NCBI RefSeq assembly: GCF_001704415.2
Contig: NC_030831.1
Location: 42,206,134-42,270,133 of the forward strand
Reading direction: 5' to 3'
Origin: Capra hircus
Taxonomy: Eukaryota > Chordata > Mammalia > Artiodactyla > Bovidae
DNA: 64,000 nucleotides
A program made the translations under genes and the position numbers. Below the pieces are notes generated by a model, which was not told the DNA's origin, made no database searches, and worked only from the letters and a program-made list of their open reading frames with translations. This document shows, piece after piece, positions 43,103-53,825 of the stretch (position 1 is its first letter; each line of letters starts with the position of its first letter).

Positions 43103-43419
43103 TTTCTAAAGGAATAAATGTATTTGTAGGAGAAAACACATAATTAACTGCAGAGAATCTGGGCTTACAGGGCCTCTGGTCTTTGTAACCTAGAGAAAGA
43201 AATGGAATGAACAGGAGGAGAAGACAGATTCAATGGGAAAGGATGGATTGAGGAAAGTATACAATTTTGGAGGCCAAAACTGCTGACCCAAGCAATCCAA
43301 GGAGACATACATATATGCCTCTTCTTTAGTCCCTGGTGTGGAGAGGGATCTAGCATTTGGTGAGGCTGGGGGCATTGGGGGTGTGGGGAGATGGACACTC
43401 TCCTAAGTCCCTGATTGGA

Positions 43420-43800
43420 AATGTGAACTGCTACAACCCTTTGGATGAAATGTGTGCTATACGTATCAAAATAGGAAATAGGCTTGATCCAGAGGTTCCC
43501 ACGACTGGGCTTCTCCCTGTGGAAATAAAAGCATCTCTGTGGAAGTAAAAGCATCTTGTGGTAAGGACACATGTTTATTGCCGTGCTGTTTGTTGGGATA
43601 AAAGCCTACATCAATTTACATGTTCATCAATAAGGGAACAAGTGGTACCATAGTAGGGTCATCTATTCTGTGGATTCAGCTATTAAAAGACTGAGTTAGA
43701 TCTTTGCCAATTGACCTGATTAGATATCCATACTAAACTGTCAGGTGAATAAAGCAACTGGATATGTTTTTATATATATTATAAGAATTCTTATTTTAAA
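43420..43800 (+). mobile_element. L1/HAL1-type 3' fragment
   Basis: Blocks seen: GAACTGCTACAACCCTTTGGA, ATGTTTATTGCCGTGCTGTTT, TGTTCATCAATAAGGGAACAA. They fit the 3' part of an old L1-type element. A 21-bp tandem duplication (AAAAGCATC unit) sits near 43520-43555. Confidence 0.6.
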
Positions 43801-44072
43801 AAACCCCAAACAAACTAGCCATATTTTTCTAAGTCTGGATAAATTTGGGGAGCGGCACACAATCCAGACAGTTAACGCTGGTCACCTGAAGTGGAGTCAC
43901 AATTGCGAGATTCAAGAGGAAACTTCTTCATATGCATCTTGGGTTGTGTCACTTGTTACAATAACCGCATATTGCTTTTACAGAATAGAAGATTGAGAAA
44001 ACATTCTTCAAATCATTTCTCATAAACAAAGATTATTCCTTATTGTTTTAACTGCTTTCCATAGTCATACAA

Positions 44073-44273
44073 GGGGCTTCCCCGGGGGCACAGCGGTAAA
44101 GAATGCCTGCCAATGCAGGAGATGCACGTTTGATCCCTGGGTGAGGAAGACCCCTGGGGGAAGAAACGGCAACCCACTCCAGTGTTCTTGCTGGAGAATC
44201 CCATGGAAAGAAGAGCCTGGAGGGCTATAGTCCGTGGGGTCCCGAACAGTTGGACATGGGTGAGTGACTGAAA
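44073..44273 (+). mobile_element. Bov-tA SINE
   Basis: Sense copy (GGGGCTTCCCCGGGGGCACAG ... GTTGGACATGGGTGAGTGAC), fairly diverged. Confidence 0.9.
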
Positions 44274-45129
44274 GGTATCCCGGGATACATTTTTTTTTTC
44301 TAACTCTTCTTCCAGCATTGATTTTTATCTGGTGAAGCTTCCACCTGCCTTCTCTTGGAATCTCTATTTCTCAACAGAAGTCTGAAAAATACGCTACAAG
44401 GAGTACCCCCACCATACCCACACTGTCATCACTGCTTCCCTGGGGTGCTTCCTGACCTCGTGCTCGTTGCGGGTGGTTCTCACTCTCCTTCATATCTGAG
44501 TGTTTTAGAAAGAGTCCCTCGTGCGCAGTGACTGTGTTCCATTCCCGTTTTACCCCAGCTCCCCCTTTTACACCCTTAGGTGGATGGTTGCTGGTCTTTG
44601 CCTTATAAGACCGCTCAGCAGATTTCTACGCCTCTCACCTTTCTTGGTCCACTCCTGGCTTCCCCGACACCTCCTTCTCCGCAGCCTCTACTATTAACCA
44701 CAGGCAGGAAGCAGCGCAATTAGGTGCTTACACAACGTGGGGGAGGGGCAGGCTCTCTTGGGCAGCTGCTGCCTATGAGGCTGCAGGTCCGACCTCTGAC
44801 TCGGGGAGCTGGACTTTGCACTCAAGCAGGAGCCGCTGCCTCTGCTGATCCTGCACTACTTACTGCCTCTGGAGACCAGATTGCCAGAGTCTGGGCACTG
44901 GATCGCTGCTGCAGAAAGTGTCAAGGCTCCCCACCGCCTCCCAGAAAACAGATAGGGGCAGAGAGCTGGCCTCTGCCTCACTTTCAAATATCCCAGGAGC
45001 CTAACTGACTGGTTGAACTGATGCCAAGAACAGAATCCTAGCTGGAAAGGAGCTATTTCATGCTTGTCTCTCCTCTTCAGATGGAGGGGCAGAGGCCATG
45101 TCTACTGGCTTACCCCTGAATACCCACCA

Positions 45130-45335
45130 CGTGCTGGGCAAGGCAATAATTTAACATCGATAAAGTATTAACTCATATGATTCTCACGACAAATCTCGGA
45201 TGGAGCTTTTCTTATTCTTTCCAACTTACAAATGTAGAACAGGCACAGAGAGGTGAAGTCAGTTGCTACAACCACACAGCAGACGGTACTTGAACCCAGC
45301 CTGTACTCTATACACTTTACTGCCTCAGTATCTGT
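45130..45335 (-). mobile_element. MIR SINE
   Basis: GTGCTGGGCAAGGCAATAATT, TATGATTCTCACGACAAATC and AACAGGCACAGAGAGGTGAA are in antisense MIR order. Confidence 0.75.
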
Positions 45336-45994
45336 TGAAGATATGGTCATTTAAATGCTTACTGAAATAAATTAAGCAGAGAATTGTCCATAAATTCATA
45401 ATTATAGAGCATCTCTATAGTAAAGGTTAACATATTTAAAGATGGAGAAGACAATTGTACTTTGTTATCATTTGTACTGGAAATTGGTGGTGGTTTTTTT
45501 TTTTTTAAATTCTATCCAAACTCCTAAGAGATAATCTATACAAAGGTGAGTATTACTCATGATTCAAGTGGGTTGAAGTAATATACGAGGACTTTGTACC
45601 TCTTGGACACCTGAAAACTTGGGAGTTAAAGAATATGCTTGAGTATATTTTTGGTTATTTTCTTAAGGCATCTTTGAGAAGCTGTGTGTCAATGTAGAAA
45701 CAACAGAAGTCAGTTACACTTAAACAGTTGTTGCCTTAATCACTTTCAAATGTCATTTTATTGTGGCTTTGGGAAGAGTGAAAATGCACAGAAGAGAAAA
45801 CTGGGCAATTCCTCCCCTCCAGTTTAGGTCTATTAACTGACATGAGATGCTCTCACCTATGTTTTCATTTCCATATTTAACAACAAAGGTAACACTTGCC
45901 AACTGTTATGAGGTTGTTCTGAGTAGTGTGTGATGTTTGTAAAGTTCTTCCAAGTTTAAGAAGAAAGGTATTAAAAAACACCAAAGCACAAACA

Positions 45995-46125
45995 AGACCT
46001 CACTGGTGGTCCAGTGGTTAAGACTGTGTGATTCCAATGCAGGGTGTGTGCTTCAATCTTTGGTCAGGGAACTAAGATCCCACACACCGTGTGGCAAAAA
46101 ACAAAACAAAACAAAACAAAACCCC
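45995..46125 (+). mobile_element. CHR-2-type SINE with (AAAAC)n tail
   Basis: Sense copy: CACTGGTGGTCCAGTGGTTA, GGTCAGGGAACTAAGATCCC, then five AAAAC units at about 46099-46123. Confidence 0.88.
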
Positions 46126-46835
46126 TAAAAAACGAAAACAAAGCACAAAGTGCACTGTTGAATGAGGGGTAGGTGATTCAGGGAGACTCTGAGTCATTCA
46201 CAGTGTGGTGCTCTAAAATAGTAATAGAATAATTCTTCTAAAGAAGTTTCATGTATTCTACATATCAAACCAGATATGTAGATTCTTATGGGTTTAGACT
46301 CTATTCCATTTTTGAAGCTATACTGCAAAGAGAAAATCAGTTGATTGCAGAGGCAATAACTGAAATAGGCAGAGGTTTCTGAATGATACAGATGTGGAAA
46401 CTGCAATATATCCATTTCTGGCTTCCTCCTGAACTCGGTGGTGAATACGCCAACCTGTCCCACAGCAGAGAAACTGGCAGAGCCTCAGCCTGCTGGGTCT
46501 GCTACCGGGGGTTTCCAGTCAGCTAGCTGGGAGACAAGTGTTCACCTAGTCATGGAGGGGCCAGTCAGCCAGGCTAATTTACCCATGGATTAGAGTTCTG
46601 CAGCAAGCTGAAAAGGAACTTGATTTTGTGATAGCTTAAGGGTCATCAGTTCATGACTAAACATATATGGTACCACATACCATCGGGAGATTGTCAACCT
46701 CAACTATTTTGTTTTTAAATCTTAAAGCCTCTTGAACAGATTTTCTGTATTTTCCTTTAATGAAGTTTCAAAATAATTTTGTGAATAGAAGAAAATCAAA
46801 GGATAGGTAGATTTAAGAAGATGCTTTTCAAATAA

Positions 46836-47019
46836 TTGGCGCCGTGGTAAAGAATCTGCCTGCTAAGGCAGGTGACATGGTTTCCATCCCTGGGTCCAGA
46901 AGACCCTCCTGGAGAAGAAAATGGCAACCCACTCCAGTGTTCTTGCCTGGAGAATCCCCTGGACAGTGTCTTGGCGGGCTACAGTCCATGGGGTCGCAGG
47001 GAGTCGACAGGACTGAGGA
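46836..47019 (+). mobile_element. Bov-tA SINE, head truncated
   Basis: Sense copy starting within the tRNA-like part (GGCGCCGTGGTAAAGAATCT) and ending GGGAGTCGACAGGACTGAGG. Confidence 0.88.
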
Positions 47020-47940
47020 TGCACGCATTTCAAACAAATTAAGCTCTGGCAGCCTGTTGAAGGTACACTTGCTCTCCTTGGGCACAGCCTACAGCCTGGT
47101 GCGCATGCTAGGTTAGCTACTCCGGAGAGCTGTTCCCAAGTGGGTTCCGATGCCTGGACTGCAGTGAGGACGTGGACTCTGTGTCCACGGCTAGGCCACT
47201 GTCCCATTTGTCTGGTTTGTTTTCTAGACCAACTGGGCTCCTCCTCCACCGCGGCAGCATCGTTTGAGCGTTGTTTGGCGGTGCTTCCCAGGGATTTGAA
47301 TTCCAGCAGCACCATGACGGTTGATTTACAGCACACCCGTTTGTTTCACGTTCCTGTCCCCGACTACCCTGGCGATCCGTTAAGGACTGGTCAGCAACTC
47401 TGCTGTTGGCATTTTTTTCTCCTTCAGCTCAGTTTACTACAGGCTATCTTAAATGCTGCAGATGGAATTCTCTGCCAACATGTGAACGTGACAACTGTTT
47501 TGCTTTGGGCTCATCGTTATCAATCAAAACTGAGGATGAGACAGAGCAACAAACACTGTAGATTCTGACTTTTATTTCCAGTTGGATAACGCTTGCCTCA
47601 TCAGGTCCCCAACGACGCGTCCTCGACAGAGGAGGTGTGTTTCTTCAAGGGCTTTTGCATCCCAGAAGAGAATTCGGGAAGCAAGAGAGCTTGGACTGGA
47701 GAACCACAGCTGTACCGACGGAGGGATGGATAGAATTAGGGAGGGAGCATACTAACAGATCCTGGCATGTTTTCCTCTGGGAAGCTTCTATACTTCTAAC
47801 CGAGGAACCTCGGGGCAGTCTCCAAAAGTTGTTTTTCTTTTTTCAGGGCATATGAGACATCCTTTGGGAACCAAAATGAGTGTTGGCACGCGTCACCCCA
47901 GCCTCCAACCGACCCTTCTTCCCGCCCGCGCTCAGCCGCT

Positions 47941-47959
47941 ACTACAATTCCCAGCAAGC
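47941..47959 (+). promoter_or_regulatory. ZNF143/SBS-type motif
   Basis: ACTACAATTCCCAGCAAGC closely matches the ZNF143/Staf (SBS) promoter motif ACTACAATTCCCAG(A/C)ATGC. It lies at the upstream edge of the VAPA CpG island, about 680 bases before the VAPA ATG, with a second copy in reverse orientation 74 bases downstream. Confidence 0.75.
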
Positions 47960-48014
47960 ACCACGCAGCGCCGCAGGAGGACCGGTCCGGCTGGAGACCC
48001 CGCCCCCGCGCGTA

Positions 48015-48033
48015 GCATGCTGGGAGTTGTAGT
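48015..48033 (-). promoter_or_regulatory. ZNF143/SBS-type motif, inverted copy
   Basis: GCATGCTGGGAGTTGTAGT is the reverse complement of ACTACAACTCCCAGCATGC, an almost perfect SBS motif. It faces the copy at 47941. Confidence 0.75.
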
Positions 48034-48268
48034 CCACGATCCGGTTCGCTCCTACTTCTGCTATTTGCCATTCCCGCTTGGGAGATGGCGATGGGCTACC
48101 ATAGCGGGTTTTCCAGTCTAGTCTCGTAACTGCAGCTAAACGTGACCGAGGATTGCGCCCTCCCGCTCTGCGGTGCGCGCCGCGTCAGTGCCAGGGAGCT
48201 GAGCTCCGCCCCGTCCACGCCCGCTCCCTTGACAGCTGGGCTAGGCTCAGAGCGCCGCGGGCCAGGGA

Positions 48269-48280
48269 CGCGCAGGCGCA
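48269..48280. promoter_or_regulatory. NRF1-like motif
   Basis: CGCGCAGGCGCA matches the palindromic NRF1 consensus YGCGCAYGCGCR at 11 of 12 positions. It lies within the CpG island, 340 bases before the VAPA ATG. Confidence 0.5.
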
Positions 48281-48368
48281 GCAGCCGGTCGCGCCTGGCG
48301 GCGTGGAGGGCGGGCCGGGCGCGAGAAATCGCGGCCGCCGGGGCGCGCACGTAGGCACGCAGAGGCGT

Positions 48369-48374
48369 CACGTG
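48369..48374. promoter_or_regulatory. E-box (USF/MiT type)
   Basis: CACGTG within GTCACGTGGG is a canonical E-box of the USF/MITF-TFE class. It lies in the VAPA CpG island, about 245 bases before the ATG. Confidence 0.5.
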
Positions 48375-48422
48375 GGGCGCCGAAGATCGCAGTGCGCGTG
48401 GCCGCGGCGGCTGGTGTGGGGT

Positions 48423-48429
48423 TGAGTCA
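48423..48429. promoter_or_regulatory. AP-1-type site
   Basis: TGAGTCA is a perfect AP-1 core lying about 190 bases before the VAPA ATG. A 7-bp match can occur by chance, so confidence is modest. Confidence 0.35.
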
Positions 48430-48543
48430 GTTGTGAGACCCGGGGCTGCGGACCGGCGAGCGGCCCAGCTAGTCGCCGACAGAGCGGCGGGTGTCGGGTT
48501 CGGGAGCCGAGCGCTGGCCCTGCGTCGAGCCGGGCCGACCCGC

Positions 48544-48561
48544 GCCGCCGCCGCCGCCGCC
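48544..48561 (+). repeat. (GCC)n tract in VAPA 5' UTR
   Basis: Six GCC triplets stand in the predicted 5' UTR, some 57 bases before the VAPA start codon. Confidence 0.8.
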
Positions 48562-48617
48562 CCCCGCCCGCAGCCAGCGACCCGCCGCGGGCGCGCCCCC
48601 GCTCTGCGCTGTCTCCG

Positions 48618-48696
48618 ATGGCGTCCGCCTCCGGGACCATGGCGAAGCACGAGCAGATCCTGGTCCTCGACCCGCCCACAGACCTCAAATTCAAAG
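48618..48696 (+). CDS. VAPA: VAPA exon 1 (start of coding)
   Basis: The exon encodes MASASGTMAKHEQILVLDPP followed by TDLKFKG, the N-terminus of VAMP-associated protein A. VAPA is an ER tail-anchored protein whose MSP domain binds FFAT motifs of lipid-transfer and tethering proteins at membrane contact sites. Only the first 26 codons plus one base lie here: the variable head and the first strand of the MSP domain. The exon ends AAAG|GTGGGC at 48696/48697. Two in-frame ATGs are present, at 48618 and 48639, and the second has the better context (ACCATGG). The sequence differs from human as I recall it at one residue (Thr for Ala at position 7). The remaining MSP domain, coiled coil and C-terminal anchor must lie to the right of the window. 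Confidence 0.95.
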
Positions 48697-48823
48697 GTGG
48701 GCAGGGGCGGCCTGCGGGAGCGGCGGGCTGGGGGTGGCGGCCGCGCCCGGTGGGCCCCCTCCCCCGCCGCCCGCGCCCGGCCCGGCCCCGCCCGCGCGGG
48801 CGCGCGCGCCCCTCCCGCCTCCC

Positions 48824-48835
48824 GCCGCCATCTTG
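48824..48835 (-). promoter_or_regulatory. YY1-type motif in start of VAPA intron 1
   Basis: GCCGCCATCTTG is the reverse complement of CAAGATGGCGGC, the long YY1 motif often found just downstream of transcription starts in CpG-island promoters. Confidence 0.6.
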
Positions 48836-49819
48836 CGGCCCGCGGGCGCCTCGCTGCGGCGGCGGCCTCGTCCTTGGCCCGCGGGCCGGGGCGGGGTCCG
48901 GGCGTGGGCGGCTGGCCGGGGACTCGGGGCAGGCTGGGCGGTCGTCGGTCTGGCGCGGGCGCGGGCCGGGCTTTGCGTCAGCGGGCCGGAGGCGGCTGGA
49001 CGTCCTCCGCGCCGGGCGACACCTGCGCGGGGCGTCACCTGCGCGGGGACCCGGGGGCCGCGGGAGCGACTCGGGCAGTTCTGCTGGGGATGCTGCGGGC
49101 GCGGGGAGCTTGCGGAGCCCGTGACTCGTCCTTGATTCTCGGGGCCCCACGAGCACAGGGGCTTGGGACTGTGAGGCCGCTCCAGTGCTTTAGAGAATCA
49201 AACCGAAAGAAGTGGAGTGCGAAAGAAAACACCTTGGTTTCCGTAGGACAGGTTTTAAATAGTTTTAGGAGCTTTAAGATGTTGTATTCTGCCGCTATGA
49301 GAGTAGTGTTGTATAAAGCCTGTATTTTGCAAGGTCTTCAGTTCATTTGCGAGTTTCTTTGAATGGACATGTCAGTGAGCCGCGTGTTAGGTGAGAATTC
49401 GGTTTTTTAGACGACTCCACGAAATACTTAGGCTTCCTAAGTGCATTTTATTGTAGCAAGTTTATGGGCGTAACGTGAGTTTGCAAAGTTTTCGCTGAAA
49501 GGGGGAAATAAAAGACTTAGGGGAATCATGAATACCAAAGTTCAGGTAATACCTAACTCTAGCTGTTACCTGAGAATGAAAGAATTTAATGTAAAGCTTT
49601 ATGGTAGGTAGGTCTTCTGAGAATTTAAGTGTTTTGCACTTATTTTGGGGGAGGCTGATTTTACAGAGGAAGTTTTCTCCTTGTTAATCCGTGTGTGTTG
49701 CCATTAGGGACTTGGACGCAGTTAAAACTAGTTTTAGGTCAAGAAGTATTTATAAGTCGGACAGTTTCTTCTTAGAGAAGTCAGTATGAAGTCATACTTC
49801 AGTATGTTTCAATGACATG

Positions 49820-50020
49820 CTTCCTGGCTCAGTCGTCTCTGTCTCTGCTGATTCCATGGACTGTAGCCCGCCAGGCTCGTCTGTCCATGGGATTCTCCAG
49901 GCAGGAATACTGCCGTGGCTTGTCATTTCCTTCTCCAGGGGATCTTCCCCACCCAGGAATCGAATCTCCGTTTCTTAAGTCTCTTGAATTGCGGGTGAAC
50001 TTTTTACCGGCGAAATCTTC
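49820..50020 (-). mobile_element. Bov-tA SINE, diverged
   Basis: Antisense copy (TGGCTCAGTCGTCTCTGTCTC ... TCCAGGGGATCTTCCCCACC) with a worn head. Confidence 0.85.
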
Positions 50021-52949
50021 CTTGGATTCTTTACCGTTTCAGTAGTAAGAGGCTAATAATAGCAAAGAGGCAAGTTAAAGGAACAACCAAAACCCCGACC
50101 CAGAGACTTGCCAGATGCTTATTTTAGGTATTGAAGAATTACTAGCTATCATTACAGAACGGATTCTTGTGTTATGGATGAAAGTAATTCACAAGGCCTA
50201 TCAAAGTTTGGACATTAGTTGACTTTTTTAAAAAAGGATTTCATGGAAAAGTTTATAGGGACACATAGTCAGCTGGGCCATTTACTTAGCAAACACTATT
50301 GAAAGCTTTGTACCATCTCTATATTTGATGAAGAGTATATGAATAATTTATTCAGCAAACATCAGCTTATATTTGGGGATTCAGTGCTAAGCAAGGTGGA
50401 GAAAAGACCCACAGTTAGTTTGTAGTTTAAGGAGTAAAACATGTTTTTTCTTAGTGCTTGAACTCCCAGACGGAAGAGGCACTCAGATGCTGTAACAGAG
50501 GCAAAACAAGTATGAGGAAAGAAGCCCCTTCTTCCTTCCTTCCTCCCCACTTGTTTTCGGAGGAGTTGCTCAGTCGCAAAGTCCTGTATGGCTCTGTGAC
50601 CCCCATGGGCTGTACTGTAGCGCATTGGGCTCCACCCTCCTGCACTGTCTCCCGGAATTTGCTCATTGTTGGGTGATGCTATTTAACCATCTCATCCTCT
50701 GCCACGCCCTTCTTTTTGCCTTTTTTTCCCAACATCAGGATCTTTTTCAATGAGTTGGCTCTTCGCATCAGGTGGCCAAAGTATTGGAGCTTCAGCATCA
50801 ACATCAGCCCTTCCAATGGCTATTCAGGGTTGATTTTCTTTACGATTGACCAGTTTGATCTGCTTGAAGTCCAAGGGACTCTGAAGAGTCTTATCAGACA
50901 TCTTTATTGGCTTGCTTTCATATGGGGAAGTGGGAGGGCAGGTCATGGGAATGGTTTGCTCCTTTCCTGACTTGAGAAAAGGTTGGCTTGTGCTTAGGCA
51001 CCCACGGTGTGCTGTGTGCCTCTGTAAGAGTAGGGGATGGGAAGGATTGGGAAAGCAGAGGGTAGGATGAATTGGGAGGCTACATTTGGTGCCATTTGAT
51101 TCCTTCCTTCTTAAAAGTTATTCTTTTAGTCAGAGGTAAGTAAGTTCTTGATGGAAACCTCTCTGTATTCCAAAGACCAGTTCAGCATTAAGTGAGGAGA
51201 CTCATTTGGAATCAGCAATTCTCTTCATACTAATTTGATGATGGTGTGAAAAAAATCTTTAAACTCTACTTTAAATCATCTGTAGTTTTTAGTTGAAGTG
51301 GAAGTCTGTTAAAGGATATTTTTTTTCAAAATGTCATCTTCTGGTAGATTTATTTGAATTATTTTAACTTTACATTTGATTAAGATAGTTTCTCCAAGAA
51401 TGAGTCATTTAATCATTCTGAGATTGTATGGTGCATTTTTCTGTTACATGCATAATAAAGTCATCTTGCTATGAATTATTGGCACTTTGCACTATTTTGG
51501 AGAAGCAAATAACTGTTTAATACATTTCCTACATTAATATTTTATTCTAGTTTGTTTTATACAATTGTTTATATGGAAGTACTTTTATAATGTCATGAAC
51601 TCTGAAGTAGTTTTTTCGTTGCATTAGTAAAGAAAAAGATGTAGATATTTTAAAATTCTGTTTTTTGAGCTTTGGCAGTAATTTGACGTAAAATTCAGGT
51701 GTGAAATTTGGTATTACATGTGAGACTTTTTTGGGGTGGCGGTCTTTAAAGTGTTTATTTACTCTTGTAAAAATTTTTCCTTTGTATTATACAACATTTT
51801 ATTTTTCCAGCCTGTTCATTTTGGAGGAAAGTTTGGAGAAGAAAGTTTAGAAAGTGCTGAAATAACTTGTGAATATATTCTTCCTGGCCATGATCAGAGA
51901 AAGGAAAATAGATGAAAATCATTGTGTTGAAGGTGGCCCATAGTAATAGCATCAGTAAAGAAAACTAAGCGCTCTGAGCGACCAGGGACCAGTGATGTTC
52001 AGACGAAGCATCTTTGGATAGCAGCACATCAGAAAAAGAGATCCAAGAGAGGATGGAGACTGCGCCTCCTCCTGGTGGGCATGTGGCACAGGTGTAGGTG
52101 TTCCAGCTCACTCGCATTTCACAGCGGCTACATCAGACCCCTGGCGTGACTCCCCACACCCTGGACATGGATGTCATATCTTCCTTAGCAGTTTTCAGGG
52201 AGCTCTCGACTGCCCTTTGGGCGAGAGTGTAACTCTTAGTGTGGCATACACGCCCTCTGGGATGTGCTGTCCCCTCTTGTAACACCTGTTCGTCGGCACA
52301 CGTCCACACTTCCCTGAGAAGGCAGAGCCCTTCTCATGTCCAAGCTTGTTGGTTCTGCTGGTTTTGCTGGTTAAGGTAGAGATGCTCATGACTCAGACCC
52401 TGTTCCAACAGGTATTTTCTCTGTCACATTTTCAACCACTGGCTTCTTTCTTTAAACATACGAACACATACACTTAAGTCTTTCCTTTTAAAAACAAACA
52501 AACCAGCAAAATATTGTACTTCCTTGACTCCCAGCTCCCTGTGCTCTCGTGTCTCCTGGGCTTTGTTTCCTTTGCTCTCAGGCTTCTTGGAAAAGCAGTT
52601 GGAGTGCCGGGTCTCTTCTGATGGCCCCTGTGGTGGCCACGGTGCTCTTTCTCTCCCTGGCCCTGCCTTTGGCCCTTGCCAGGGTTGACAGCTCACTTTT
52701 TAATAACGCGATTCTTCTGACTCCTGTGACACAGTTGTTCTCCCGCCTTCATTTTGCCTGTATCATTTGTGACCTCCTTTTTCTTAAATGCTCATGTTTT
52801 TGAGATTCTGATTTGGTTTCAATTTTATCTCACTCTGAACTTCCCTTGTTCAGTCTTCCTTGTTTTGAGGGCTTCTCTGTCTCCTTCATGCTCTTTTCAC
52901 ACATTGCTACACACCCAAATCTGTGTTGAGTTCAGAGTTAAAATCAGCT
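50021..52949. other. VAPA intron 1 stretch with one BovB
   Basis: Apart from the BovB fragment at 50562-50900 I recognise no repeat or exon. The 50900-52950 part is AT-rich single-copy sequence. Confidence 0.6.
50562..50900 (-). mobile_element. BovB 3' fragment, diverged
   Basis: Antisense tail: GTTGCTCAGTCGCAAAGTCC, GCATCAGGTGGCCAAAGTAT, TCCAAGGGACTCTGAAGAGT. It is more diverged than the other copies. Confidence 0.88.
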
Positions 52950-53060
52950 TTGGGGGATTCCTGGTGGTACAGTGGTTAAGACTCTGTGCTGTGACTGCAG
53001 GGGGCATGGGTTTGATCCCAGGTTGGGAAATTCCTCATGTTGCCAGTGGAGGCGGGGATC
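52950..53060 (+). mobile_element. CHR-2-type SINE
   Basis: Sense copy: GGGGATTCCTGGTGGTACAG, AGACTCTGTGCTGTGACTGC, GGCATGGGTTTGATCCCAGG. Confidence 0.85.
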
Positions 53061-53086
53061 CGCTTTGGAGTACATACTGATTGGGT

Positions 53087-53295
53087 GCATGCATGCTAAG
53101 TTGCTTCAGTCATGTCCGACTCTTTGCGACCCCATGGACTGTGGCCCACCGCACTCCTGTCCATGGAATTCTCCAGGCAAGAACGCTGGAGTGGGTCCCC
53201 ATGTCCCCTCCAGGGGGACCTCCCCACCCAGGGGTTGAGCCTGTGCCTCTTTTCTGTCTCCCTCATTGGCAGGTGGGTTCTGTACCACATACTTG
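53087..53295 (-). mobile_element. Bov-tA SINE
   Basis: Antisense copy (GCATGCTAAGTTGCTTCAGTC ... TTGGCAGGTGGGTTCTGTACC). Confidence 0.9.
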
Positions 53296-53340
53296 TTACT
53301 TCTTGACTGTCCTGGATTTGAATGTTGCTCAGGTGGCTCC

Positions 53341-53610
53341 CTCGGAGAAGTCAGTGGCACCCCACTCCAGTACTCTTGCCTGGAAAATCCCATGGACGGA
53401 GGAGCCTGGAAGGCTGCAGTCCGTGGGGTCGCTAAGAGTGGGATGCGACTTAACGACTTCACTTTCACGTATTGGAGAAGGAAATGGCAATCCACTCCAG
53501 TGTTCTTGCCTGGAGAATCCCAGGGACAGGGGAGCCTGGTGGGCTGCCGTCTCTGGGGTTGCACAGAGTCGGACACGACTGAAGCGACTTAGTAGCAGCA
53601 GCAGCAGCAG
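53341..53610 (+). mobile_element. BOV-A2 dimeric SINE, nested, 11-bp target duplication
   Basis: Two sense Bov-A units end in an (AGC)n tail. CAGGTGGCTCC at 53330-53340 is repeated exactly at 53611-53621, placing it at the head of the following Bov-tA. Confidence 0.93.
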
Positions 53611-53822
53611 CAGGTGGCTCCTTGGTAGCTCACCTGGTAAAGACACTACCTGCAATGCAGGAGACTGGTTCGATTCCTGGTTTGGCACGGTCCCCTGGAG
53701 AAGGGATAGCCTACCCACTCCAGTGTTCTTGCCTGGAGAATCCCCATGGATAGAGGAACTTGGCGGGCAACGGCCCATGAGGTCGCAAAGAGTCAGACAC
53801 GACTGAGTGACTAAGCAAGCAC
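53611..53822 (+). mobile_element. Bov-tA SINE
   Basis: Sense copy (GTGGCTCCTTGGTAGCTCACC ... AGTCAGACACGACTGAGTGA); its head is shared with the target duplication of the BOV-A2. Confidence 0.9.
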
Positions 53823-53825
53823 AAG

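Larger units (their letters stand above)
28555..47900. other. TXNDC2-VAPA intergenic region
   Basis: About 19 kb contain only interspersed repeats (listed separately) and single-copy sequence without recognisable genes. Stretches of more than 300 bp in which I see nothing identifiable are 29600-30060, 30315-30690, 32860-35870, 36070-36660, 39150-39960, 41230-41850, 44275-45125, 45340-45990, 46130-46830 and 47020-47880. Confidence 0.7.
47900..49130 (+). promoter_or_regulatory. VAPA: VAPA CpG-island promoter
   Basis: The base composition shifts abruptly to very high G+C with dense CpG, in contrast to the AT-rich repeats on either side. The island covers the VAPA first exon and the start of intron 1. 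I see no TATA box, as expected for a housekeeping CpG-island promoter with dispersed starts. Candidate motifs inside are two inverted ZNF143 sites, an NRF1-like CGCGCAGGCGCA at 48269, an E-box GTCACGTGG around 48369, an AP-1 site TGAGTCA at 48423 and a YY1-type site at 48824. The transcription start cannot be fixed from sequence and is probably within 48.2-48.5 kb. Confidence 0.85.

Noticed and set aside
48096..49362. Long GC-rich frames on both strands around VAPA exon 1 (up to 309 codons)
   Set aside because: They are CpG-island artefacts: few stops because of the high G+C content, and low-complexity Ala/Arg/Pro/Gly translation. Only the 79-nt VAPA exon has family support.
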